Below, one piece after another: positions 6,470 to 13,308 of a DNA stretch of 17,097 nucleotides. The translations under genes and the position numbers were made by a program. Numbering within the stretch: position 1 is the first letter of the stretch; every line of letters begins with the position of its first letter. The stretch is from Chloroflexota bacterium (GTDB lineage Bacteria; Chloroflexota; Dehalococcoidia; UBA1151; UBA1328): positions 1 to 17,097 of the forward strand of contig NYZY01000098.1 in NCBI GenBank assembly GCA_002687335.1, in the 5' to 3' direction. The notes beneath the pieces were generated by a model. That model saw nothing but the letters and a program-made list of their open reading frames with translations, was not told the origin of the DNA and ran no database searches.

Positions 6470-7969
6470 GTGAGTGTCGCCGCACGTGTAGTGGAACGGC
6501 TGCTGGAAGAGCGCCCACAATCACGTGACGCTGTTGAACGCATCAAGCTGGATGTAGCTCGTTCCAGCAACTCGAATGGTCTGCCGGCCAACAACGAATT
6601 GCTGGCACAGCTGGACGCGAATGCAGAACCTGAATTGGCAAAGTTATTGCGAGTCAAGCCAATGCGCACCTCCGCCGGGGTTGCCCCTGTGGCAATCATG
6701 ACTTCACCGGCACCCTGCCCCCATGGTACCTGTACCTACTGTCCAGGTGGGCCTGTAAATGAAGCTCCACAGTCATATACCGGCCACGAACCCGCGGCTC
6801 GACGCGGGGCGCGGCACGGCTACGACCCGGAAACTCAAGTGGCAGGTCGGCTTGAACAGTATGCGCGTAATGGCCACCCGACGGACAAAGTTGAACTGAT
6901 TATCATGGGCGGCACCTTCACTGCTCGCGAACCAGAATATCAGGACGAGTTCCTACGTGGCGCTTTCCGCACCCTAAACGGCTCAGGGAGTGGATCACTC
7001 GACGCAGCGCTGGCAGCCAACGGTACAGCACCTCATCGCTGCGTGGCACTGACTATGGAGACACGTCCGACTGAATGTAGTGACTGGGCCGTACATCAGA
7101 TGCGGCGACAGGGGGCGACACGTGTCGAAATTGGTGTTCAGTGCTTGGATAATGCGGTGCTCGACAAACTCAATAGGCAGCAGTCAGTTGATGATGTAAT
7201 TGCAGCGACACGGAGGCTTAAGCGCGCCGGTCTGAAAGTGGTCTACCACCTTATGCCTGGCCTTCCAGGCATGTCGCCCGAAAAGGATAGGCGCGATTTC
7301 GCGCGACTTTTCAATGAGGCGGAATTCCAACCCGACATGCTCAAACTATACCCAACGCTGCTGGTCAAAGGCGCACCGCTAGCTGCCAACCCAGGTGATT
7401 GGGTGCCGTACGACACTGAGACCGCAGCCAATGTCGTTGCTGACCTAAAGGAAATGGTACCACCATGGGTCCGTATCCAGCGCATCCAGCGTGATATCCC
7501 AAAGCATCAGATTATTGCCGGTGTGATGAACTCCAACCTGCGACAATACGCACGGCGCGAACTGAAGCGGCGCGGCAAGCGGTGCGCCTGCATCAACTGC
7601 CGCGAACTATGGCGCGCCCGCATCGACCTCGCCGACGCGGAGCTGCGGACACGCAATTACGAGGCGAGCGGAGGCATCGAGTATTTTGTCTCGCTCGAAG
7701 CAGGGCGCAAGCTGCTCGCCTACCTGCGTCTGCGGCACGACGACCAAGCGACCGTGCGCGAGCTGAAGGTCACTGGCCAGGCCGCCCGGCTAGGCGCAGA
7801 AGACAGTGGTGTTCAGCACCGCGGGCTTGGCACACAGCTGATGGGGATCGCCGAGGACATGTCCAACGATTTCAATCGCCTGCGAGTCACCCACGGAGCC
7901 GGGACGCTGGAATACTACCGCAAGCTTGGTTACGAGCTGGACGGCAGCTATGTCGTGAAAGGACTCTAA
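6470..7969 (+). CDS. elp3: Elp3: radical SAM tRNA uridine(34) carboxymethyl-forming acetyltransferase
   Basis: Archaeal Elp3 acts alone to place a carboxymethyl group at C5 of wobble uridine in tRNA, using SAM and acetyl-CoA. 499 residues from a GTG start. N-terminal tRNA-binding segment (about 1-65); radical SAM core with the Elp3-type CxxxxCxxC cluster C83, C88, C91 in PCPHGTCTYCPGG; family motifs GGTFTAR, METRPTE, RVEIGVQ and KVVYHLMPGLPG; then a cysteine motif RCACINCRE (about 370-378) and a C-terminal GNAT domain with QHRGLGTQLM and LEYYRKLGY. Full length and intact. The last about 410 bases are clearly richer in GC than the rest. The stop overlaps that of the convergent CPBP protease gene by four bases. 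Confidence 0.95.
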   Translation: MSVAARVVERLLEERPQSRDAVERIKLDVARSSNSNGLPANNELLAQLDANAEPELAKLLRVKPMRTSAGVAPVAIMTSPAPCPHGTCTYCPGGPVNEAPQSYTGHEPAARRGARHGYDPETQVAGRLEQYARNGHPTDKVELIIMGGTFTAREPEYQDEFLRGAFRTLNGSGSGSLDAALAANGTAPHRCVALTMETRPTECSDWAVHQMRRQGATRVEIGVQCLDNAVLDKLNRQQSVDDVIAATRRLKRAGLKVVYHLMPGLPGMSPEKDRRDFARLFNEAEFQPDMLKLYPTLLVKGAPLAANPGDWVPYDTETAANVVADLKEMVPPWVRIQRIQRDIPKHQIIAGVMNSNLRQYARRELKRRGKRCACINCRELWRARIDLADAELRTRNYEASGGIEYFVSLEAGRKLLAYLRLRHDDQATVRELKVTGQAARLGAEDSGVQHRGLGTQLMGIAEDMSNDFNRLRVTHGAGTLEYYRKLGYELDGSYVVKGL

Positions 7970-8883
7970 GCGACGAACGCGACGAACGCGATAATGTGAA
8001 GGTTCCACATGGAGTGGAGGAAAATCGAGGGCCAAAGGCTGCCAGTCTCATAGCGCACGTAACCGTAAACCATGCCACCCCAGAAGGCATTGATAACTGA
8101 AAATGGATTTAGGTGAATCAGCCCGAAAATCGCAGCAGTGAAAAATATCGCAATCCACTTGGAATAGATTTCTCCAAAGAGGTCCTGTACTAATCCTCTA
8201 AAAAGTAATTCTTCTATGATGGGGGTCGCAACGGCCAAGGAGAGTATGGAGAATAATAATAACGGTTCCAAATCAATCGTAGATGCTGCAACGTCGCCGG
8301 GATTCACATCAAAGCCAAACAGGAATATCAGTAAAAGAGTCCAGCCCCCCACAAAATCAACCAACAACGCCTTCATTGTGAGTGAAAAAGGAGCATCTCC
8401 CTTCGGTAGTTGGAATAGGTGCCGGACGACGAACGGGTCGTAATCCGCAAGAATATCACTTGTAATACTGAAATCTCGGTTATTCGTGCAATAAGAATAC
8501 ACTCTTGTAATCGGGTAAAATGAAATAATTGCTGCAAGGATAGAGGCTAGGTCAAAGCTGAAATCATAGGGTATTCCAATTATTGTGAGCCAGATGGAAA
8601 AAACAATTGTCAGGAGCAGCCAAAGTATGACCCACACTGACAGAGTGGTGAGGACAACAAATAGCCAGACGCGAGCTTTGCGGTAATCCGGTGAGTTCAG
8701 GTTGAATTCAGATATCTGACTACCAACACCAGATATCTGACTGCCGAAAGAACTGAACTCTGAATTTGCGTGTTTCATCCAGGTCTGGAAATCCACCCGG
8801 GTGTCCGCTAGAACCTTGGTTTCAGTTTCATCGGGAGTCAATGTAGGTTCAAGTTCAGATTCTGCTCCTTTCACATCGCCCAC
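7966..8883 (-). CDS. CPBP-family intramembrane metalloprotease
   Basis: CAAX protease and bacteriocin-processing (ABI) family, a membrane-embedded glutamate protease. 305 residues from a GTG at 8883 with a TATA box about 25 bases upstream. The three motifs are intact: EEXXXR (E224, E225, R229 in IIEELLFRG), FxxxH (H257 in FGLIHLNP) and HxxxN (H290, N294 in HSMWN). A polar N-terminus of about 65 residues precedes the first helix and contains a duplicated SQIS segment; seven to eight helices follow. Substrates in archaea are unknown; relatives process prenylated or secreted peptides or give bacteriocin immunity. GC is visibly below that of elp3. Tail to tail with elp3, and divergent from the two-helix protein at 8970. 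Confidence 0.9.
   Translation of the reverse strand: MGDVKGAESELEPTLTPDETETKVLADTRVDFQTWMKHANSEFSSFGSQISGVGSQISEFNLNSPDYRKARVWLFVVLTTLSVWVILWLLLTIVFSIWLTIIGIPYDFSFDLASILAAIISFYPITRVYSYCTNNRDFSITSDILADYDPFVVRHLFQLPKGDAPFSLTMKALLVDFVGGWTLLLIFLFGFDVNPGDVAASTIDLEPLLLFSILSLAVATPIIEELLFRGLVQDLFGEIYSKWIAIFFTAAIFGLIHLNPFSVINAFWGGMVYGYVRYETGSLWPSIFLHSMWNLHIIAFVAFVA
7970..7990. repeat. Tandem GCGACGAAC duplication at the 3' end of the CPBP gene
   Basis: Two back-to-back copies of a nine-base unit followed by a partial third. They encode the repeated FVA-FVA end of the CPBP protease, just after the elp3 stop. Probably replication slippage; no function inferred. Confidence 0.5.
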
Positions 8884-8903
8884 GATTCGCGAGGAATCAT
8901 AAC

Positions 8904-8910
8904 TATTTAA
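8904..8910 (-). promoter_or_regulatory. TATA box of the CPBP gene (leaderless GTG)
   Basis: TTAAATA on the minus strand, centred about 24-25 bases upstream of the GTG at 8883. Supports GTG 8883 as the start and a leaderless transcript. Confidence 0.5.
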
Positions 8911-8929
8911 TCACTTGGGAACCTACATG

Positions 8930-8936
8930 CTTATAT
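8930..8936 (+). promoter_or_regulatory. TATA box of the 8970 gene
   Basis: CTTATAT predicts transcription starting near 8958-8960, leaving about 10-12 bases before the ATG at 8970, with a GAGGG that could act as a weak SD site. Shares an 86-base divergent intergenic region with the CPBP promoter. Confidence 0.5.
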
Positions 8937-8969
8937 CTAACTAGCAAATATCCAACAGAGGGTATTGAT

Positions 8970-9377
8970 ATGCTTCCCGAAGCGCGTGATAAACGGGTGA
9001 ACTACGACCTGAATATGCCCAGCCCTCCGAAACCAAGGCGTCGTGGCCCCCTCGAATTCTATGAGTGGATAGCCCTGATGATTTTCCTGATATTGTTCGG
9101 AGCCGCAATTGCGACTCATATCCAGCTTGAAGCGGGTAGCGCTCCATCCGTCCGCGAAGACACTAATACCTTAACCTATATTGATGCGGTGGCAGCTTTC
9201 TTTTTCCTGCTACTGGTTGTCTTTGACACCCTTGCCTCCCGGAGATACAGTATGTATAGTGACGAACTTCTGACCCAATGGAAGGATGATAAGCTCCGCT
9301 TCATGAGAATGTATTCCGAAGAGATGGAGCGTCGCGCTATTGATGGAAAAAAATCAAAGAGCGCGAAGAAAAAATAG
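8970..9377 (+). CDS. Two-helix membrane protein with basic C-terminal tail, unknown
   Basis: 135 residues. A basic, proline-rich N-terminus (PSPPKPRRRG) is followed by helix 1 (about 31-49, IALMIFLILFGAAIA), an outside loop of about 25 residues, and helix 2 (about 69-87, AVAAFFFLLLVVFDT). The C-terminal 45 residues form a charged, probably helical cytoplasmic tail ending in a lysine-rich stretch (KKSKSAKKK). The positive-inside rule puts both ends in the cytoplasm. No family recognised. Composition resembles the divergent CPBP gene rather than the flanking GC-rich genes. Its TAG is directly followed by the TTG start of the next gene. Confidence 0.65.
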   Translation: MLPEARDKRVNYDLNMPSPPKPRRRGPLEFYEWIALMIFLILFGAAIATHIQLEAGSAPSVREDTNTLTYIDAVAAFFFLLLVVFDTLASRRYSMYSDELLTQWKDDKLRFMRMYSEEMERRAIDGKKSKSAKKK

Positions 9378-9665
9378 TTGGCTAACATCTCCGTCTCCCG
9401 CGCCGACGCCCCCGATGGCTGGCTGCTGACAGTGAACGTCGCCGAGCGTGGCAGCGCGACCGAACACCGCGTTTCGCTGTCGCGCGACTACCATGTGAAG
9501 CTGACACAAGGCTGCGCAACGCCGGAGCAGCTGGCCGAAGCGTCATTCCGTTTCCTGCTCGAGCGTGAATCAAAAGAAAGTATCCTGCGCAGTTTCGAGA
9601 TGCCAGTTATTGCACACTATTTTCCGGAATATGAGCAACGAATTGGTAGCTACCTGCCAGAATGA
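9378..9665 (+). CDS. Conserved hypothetical protein, SF-FLLERE type
   Basis: 95 residues, soluble. The segment LAEASFRFLLERESKESILRSFEMPVIAHYFPEYE (given here only by key residues: SFRFLLERE about 54-62, SILRSFEMPVI about 67-77, YFPEYE about 80-85) resembles a widespread small prokaryotic protein I know only as uncharacterised. The first half is beta-like (DGWLLTVNV, TEHRVSLS). The start is a TTG placed immediately after the preceding stop; no ATG lies nearby, and the family-like N-terminus begins here. GC is much higher than in the upstream membrane-protein gene. Function unknown. Confidence 0.6.
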   Translation: MANISVSRADAPDGWLLTVNVAERGSATEHRVSLSRDYHVKLTQGCATPEQLAEASFRFLLERESKESILRSFEMPVIAHYFPEYEQRIGSYLPE

Positions 9666-9668
9666 GTA

Positions 9669-9675
9669 CTAAATA
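9669..9675 (+). promoter_or_regulatory. Possible TATA box of the 9697 zinc-ribbon gene
   Basis: CTAAATA just after the stop of the preceding gene, centred about 25 bases upstream of the ATG at 9697. Suggests a leaderless transcript. Confidence 0.4.
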
Positions 9676-9696
9676 CAGCCATATGATGGAACAGGG

Positions 9697-9888
9697 ATGA
9701 CCAAGTACCACTGCCATAACTGCGACATGTCAGTCAGCGGACTGACCTGTGGAAACTGTGGATCCAGTCTGGTGCCCGGCAGCGTGGTTAAAGATGACGG
9801 TACCGTTGTCGCCACGTCCGAGTGTCCGGACGGCTGCGGCCGCATCAAGTCACCAATGTGCTGCGGCAACGATATGCACGCACACTAG
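9697..9888 (+). CDS. Small zinc-ribbon protein
   Basis: 63 residues with cysteine pairs at CHNC (C6, C9), CGNC (C18, C21), then a single C43 (SECPDGCG, C43 and C47) and MCCGND (C54, C55). The first four cysteines form a typical zinc ribbon; the second half holds a further cysteine cluster followed by a His-rich end (DMHAH). It could bind zinc or iron and act in nucleic-acid or protein contacts; no role can be assigned. Its TAG overlaps the TAG of the convergent cupin gene in the palindrome CTAG (9885-9888). Confidence 0.7.
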   Translation: MTKYHCHNCDMSVSGLTCGNCGSSLVPGSVVKDDGTVVATSECPDGCGRIKSPMCCGNDMHAH

Positions 9889-10202
9889 CGTTTGACTGCA
9901 TCGAGGCTCACGACCGGTACGTCACCGATAACCTCGGCTGAGTGCTCGGCGCCTGCTGGGACTTCGAGCCAGTCTCCCGGCCCCAGATCAACGTGCAGCC
10001 CATGCATACCCATGCGGAAAGTGCCCTCGAGCACCGCGTCAATCTTCGCCTCACCGTGGACATGCGGCGGGAAACAAGTTCCAGGCGTATAGGTGTAGCG
10101 CGTCACAGAATAGCCGCGCGCTTCGAGAAGTGTGCGTAATTTTACTTCATTGGGTGGGCCGTCGTGCTCTGCTTCCCAACGCCGAATTGCGAGAATACTC
10201 AC
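9885..10202 (-). CDS. Single-domain cupin protein
   Basis: 105 residues, one beta-barrel cupin. Motif 1 is PGTCFPPHVHGEAK...LEG (HVH at about 47-49 supply metal ligands, with a downstream glutamate), and motif 2 is GPGDWLEVPAGAEHSAEV (about 74-91, H87). These would bind one metal. Possible roles range from a small dioxygenase or isomerase to a sensor; no substrate can be named. The GTG start overlaps the TGA of the AAA+ ATPase gene (GTGA at 10199-10202), so the cupin is the downstream gene of that transcript, although it is visibly richer in GC than the ATPase gene. Confidence 0.8.
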   Translation of the reverse strand: MSILAIRRWEAEHDGPPNEVKLRTLLEARGYSVTRYTYTPGTCFPPHVHGEAKIDAVLEGTFRMGMHGLHVDLGPGDWLEVPAGAEHSAEVIGDVPVVSLDAVKR

Positions 10203-13200
10203 CCGAATACGCTAAGGCCCGGGGAATCTGCCATCCGTTCCAGTGTCTGGGTAACCTTAGCCTGAGCGCCAAATACTTGCACGGCTTTCAGTGCCAGACA
10301 CCTTATTTCATTCCGTTCAAGTCCATCCAAAGACGGCATTATATTCGAGAGGACAACCTTGTTCACAGCCTTCTCCCAGCCTGCCTTCTCAAATGAATTA
10401 ACAATTGTGACCATTGAATCAATAACCAGAGCAGGTCCAAGTCTCCTGAAGCTTCTAACGCCAAGAGGTTCCTCAACTCCACGCGTTGTTGGCACTTCCT
10501 GGCGTTCTAGAAAGTCAATCAATTTTTGGTAAGCCTTGAAAATATCACCTGTCTTATCATAGTAATCGAATTTGCCTTGGGCAAAGTAAGGGCATTTGTC
10601 ACCAATCCCCCATTTCAGGCTGTCTTCAGGGCGCTCACCTACAATTCCATGTTTCTTCAGTTTGGTATAACAGAATATTGGCATGCGATTATATTCATCA
10701 TCCGTGTCAGGAAGATCAATCTCAATGAAGGCAAAGCGCCGCATCAATGCCATGCCCACATTGAAAAGCGTGTTCTTGTCCTGAGTATTCATAGTGCCAA
10801 TAACACGGAATTCAGGCGGCATGAAGAACGGGGCTCCGCCAGTTTCCTTATGAGTCAATAAAGGCTGCTTATCTCGGTACTCAAAGACAGTGAAAAGCTT
10901 TCCAAAAGCTTCGTCGATATTGGCACGATTGAACTCATCAATAATCAGATAGTGCGGTTTGTGTAGCTCCTGAATTGAAGTCTCACAAGCCCGGGCGGCT
11001 TCAGCGACATAACCATCCTTGAAGTAGTAGCCGCCCTTGTCATCAGGTGAAATACCGCCAATTACGTCGAAATTAGACCATTCGGCGTTAGCCGTAACTA
11101 TCGAATAGTTGGGTAAGCGACTGCCATTTGGTTGCTCGATTTCACCGCAAATTTCGGTCAGAAGAAGGTTGGAAAGCGCAGTCTTACCGGTACCAGGCTC
11201 TCCAAACAGCATTATGTTCCGTCCAGACTTGAGCTGGGTGATAACTTCATCAATAGTATCTCGTGAAGTTGAATAGGCCTGAGATATTTTTTCGAAAGAG
11301 ACGCCGTCATAATCTACATCGATGGCCGGTCTAATTGTGGCCGAAATATCGACATCGCTCATCATAGTCTTCTCGACCATGTCATAATCTGGTGTCTGGT
11401 CGGTACTGTGCCTCAATTCTATCTGGTATTCATCACCAGATTGCTCCAGAATGTACTCCATTGCGTCATCGACAGATTTCCAACCGGAACCAGTATCGGC
11501 AGAAGGACCCCCTGGAGAGGGAGTGAATGAATCAAGTTCCCCCGAATCCATACTGTCCCCAAAGTCCTTCATCTTTACTGAAATAAATCGAACACTGAGC
11601 CACAGGCCCAGCAGGGATACCAGTAAGGCTGTTGCTACCCTGACTTGAGCACCTTGCTCTTCAGGCCATGCAAGTTCGCGTCCAGAAAGAGCTATAGGTG
11701 CGATGAAAAGGGCGAACAGGGCAAAAATCCCTGCTGCAAAGATTCCAAAATAAGCGATACCTACCGAATTGCCCTCGCCTTGTCTCTTCCTATAAAATGA
11801 ATATACGCCCACTGCAGCAACGCCGAGCGCCATTACAGTCAGGGCAGTATCTTCTCCGCCGAGCGATAGAGAACCATCTTCCCTGACCAAAACGTTGTAG
11901 GCCAATATCAGATACTGGAGTACCAGTCCTGAGACTATCATAGCCAGAAAGCGAGCTTCGTCCAAATCCCTGATACGAATGTTGCCCTGGAACCAGACGC
12001 CCACGCCAAGCAGTAGCAGAGTTGCGGCCACTACCTCGATATTAACTTCGGCATCTGAAAAAACGATTGGTTTAGCACCGATATTCACATAACCTTGGAG
12101 ATTGCACTCGCTCATCAAATCGGGCATGCTCTGCCATGCTTCTAGGTCATCTGCGTTAGGAGCCCCATCACAGAAAGCATACGGCCCCAAAAGGAAGTTG
12201 TGGAATACTGCTGCTAGTAAGACTGCAGCGGCTAGAATGAAGATATAGAAAAGCCTCCCAGGTGGATTGGAAAAACCACGTCTCAGCAATACTCTGAAGA
12301 GCGGGACGCCGCTAGCAACTAAAAGACCCAAAATAGCCACCATGCCTATTGTAGCTTCAGTAGCGAAAATATAGCCCGTTGTACCGTGTATACCAAAAAT
12401 TGCGAATTGTACTACCCAGAACAAATAGATTGGATTCGTTATAGAACTGTTAGGAATGTGACGGGCCAAGTAGAGTACACTTATCAAGAATGCTAAATTA
12501 ATCAGAATTAAGTATACTGTAAAGCCTGTGCTGTTTTGCAACGGACAACCATACCTTTCTCCAGCCTCAATTATTCCGTTCTCATTTTTGTCGGTAGGGT
12601 TGACATAGTTTCCGCCTTTATCTTTGTAAATATAGGGGTCCCATAGTTCACAATTGAACGCCTCGCCCGAGAATGGAACGCCGGCGGATCTGACTTTAGT
12701 CGCGTTCGATGATTCACCTGGTGGGGTTAGCGGAGTCAACGGTTTGGCTTCCCCATCACTGGAGTCTTGCTCAGGTCCAGGAACCGTAGATACAGCCAGA
12801 ACTACAACTGACAGAAACAACAACAGCGAGATTATCAGAAGGGCTGCAGGTGCGCGATAATTTAAGTTGCCATTTTCATCAAGAAACAGAGTGTCCAGTC
12901 TTTGGCGGAATTTATCCAAGAGCAAGACGAAATTTGCCGAGTACTGGGCTGTGATTGAAGACGATTCAGAACTTTCATCATCACCTGAAACCGGAACCTC
13001 TGGCTCCTGCGGTGTTTCCTCAGGACTTTCTTTCCGAATTTGGTCATATTTTTCCATAAGCGGAGTCTCTGTCTCCTCCTTCTCCTGCTCCGATGAAGTT
13101 TCAGAAGGCTCGGGAGGTGATGATTCTTCCACCTCTAGGTCGGACCCACATACAGAACACGCCGCTGCGCTGTCATCTTCCTCTTCGAAGGAACATACGG

Positions 13201-13213
13201 GGCAAACCGCCAT
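10199..13213 (-). CDS. Zinc-ribbon, ten-helix membrane protein with cytoplasmic McrB/MoxR-type AAA+ ATPase
   Basis: 1004 residues. Order: zinc ribbon (C4, C7, C19, C22); acidic disordered linker (25-115); helix 1 (about 122-144); extracytoplasmic domain (145-230) with C188 and C223 around an EF-hand-like loop D208-E219 (DKNENGIIEAGE); helices 2-10 (about 231-545), with a second outside loop carrying C348 and C370; linker; AAA_5 ATPase (about 640-1004). ATPase motifs: Walker A GEPGTGKT (671-678), Walker B LIIDE (756-760) followed by NRAN, sensor 1 MNT (808-810), arginine finger RR (825-826). Positive charges on alternating loops fit ten helices with both ends inside. McrB/MoxR-type ATPases remodel partner proteins or drive nucleases; no McrC or VWA partner is in view. 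Divergent from the coiled-coil gene; the cupin gene follows by GTGA overlap. No fused architecture like this is known to me. Confidence 0.85.
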   Translation of the reverse strand: MAVCPVCSFEEEDDSAAACSVCGSDLEVEESSPPEPSETSSEQEKEETETPLMEKYDQIRKESPEETPQEPEVPVSGDDESSESSSITAQYSANFVLLLDKFRQRLDTLFLDENGNLNYRAPAALLIISLLLFLSVVVLAVSTVPGPEQDSSDGEAKPLTPLTPPGESSNATKVRSAGVPFSGEAFNCELWDPYIYKDKGGNYVNPTDKNENGIIEAGERYGCPLQNSTGFTVYLILINLAFLISVLYLARHIPNSSITNPIYLFWVVQFAIFGIHGTTGYIFATEATIGMVAILGLLVASGVPLFRVLLRRGFSNPPGRLFYIFILAAAVLLAAVFHNFLLGPYAFCDGAPNADDLEAWQSMPDLMSECNLQGYVNIGAKPIVFSDAEVNIEVVAATLLLLGVGVWFQGNIRIRDLDEARFLAMIVSGLVLQYLILAYNVLVREDGSLSLGGEDTALTVMALGVAAVGVYSFYRKRQGEGNSVGIAYFGIFAAGIFALFALFIAPIALSGRELAWPEEQGAQVRVATALLVSLLGLWLSVRFISVKMKDFGDSMDSGELDSFTPSPGGPSADTGSGWKSVDDAMEYILEQSGDEYQIELRHSTDQTPDYDMVEKTMMSDVDISATIRPAIDVDYDGVSFEKISQAYSTSRDTIDEVITQLKSGRNIMLFGEPGTGKTALSNLLLTEICGEIEQPNGSRLPNYSIVTANAEWSNFDVIGGISPDDKGGYYFKDGYVAEAARACETSIQELHKPHYLIIDEFNRANIDEAFGKLFTVFEYRDKQPLLTHKETGGAPFFMPPEFRVIGTMNTQDKNTLFNVGMALMRRFAFIEIDLPDTDDEYNRMPIFCYTKLKKHGIVGERPEDSLKWGIGDKCPYFAQGKFDYYDKTGDIFKAYQKLIDFLERQEVPTTRGVEEPLGVRSFRRLGPALVIDSMVTIVNSFEKAGWEKAVNKVVLSNIMPSLDGLERNEIRCLALKAVQVFGAQAKVTQTLERMADSPGLSVFG

Positions 13214-13233
13214 ATATAAGCACCAAACACACT

Positions 13234-13241
13234 AATATAAC
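13234..13241 (-). promoter_or_regulatory. TATA box of the AAA+ ATPase gene, inside an inverted repeat
   Basis: GTTATATT on the minus strand, centred about 24-25 bases upstream of the ATG at 13213, predicting a leaderless transcript. It is one arm of the inverted repeat 13234-13254. Confidence 0.55.
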
Positions 13242-13254
13242 ATTTTGTTATATT
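13234..13254. repeat. Perfect inverted repeat, candidate shared operator
   Basis: Eight-base arms AATATAAC and GTTATATT separated by ATTTT. The left arm coincides with the ATPase TATA element, and the right arm ends 16 bases upstream of the TATA box of the coiled-coil gene. A dimeric regulator bound here would block TBP on one side and could affect the other. Both arms are A/T-rich, so chance needs testing. Confidence 0.5.
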
Positions 13255-13270
13255 GAGAGAAATTAGGAAA

Positions 13271-13278
13271 CTTTATAA
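13271..13278 (+). promoter_or_regulatory. TATA box of the coiled-coil gene
   Basis: CTTTATAA, with predicted transcription start near 13300 and a leader of only about 8-10 bases without an SD match. Strong archaeal TATA consensus. Confidence 0.6.
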
Positions 13279-13308
13279 ACTACTCTTAATCGCCAGAGAC
13301 CCGCGCAA

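Noticed and set aside
7582..8100. 172-residue plus-strand frame over the end of elp3 and into the CPBP gene
   Set aside because: It lies in another frame of the GC-rich elp3 end, has an R/A/P-biased product, and overlaps two clearly recognisable genes.
8705..8745. Regulatory repeat (two AGATATCTGACT copies 21 bases apart)
   Set aside because: It lies within the CPBP coding frame and simply encodes a duplicated SQIS peptide; a coding duplication is enough to explain it.
10526..10861. 111-residue plus-strand frame inside the ATPase gene
   Set aside because: Antisense to the AAA+ domain with its conserved motifs; no family resemblance or promoter.
13255..13308. Mobile-element ends or attachment sites around the low-GC pair
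   Set aside because: No terminal inverted repeats, target duplications, integrase or transposase genes were visible at either border.
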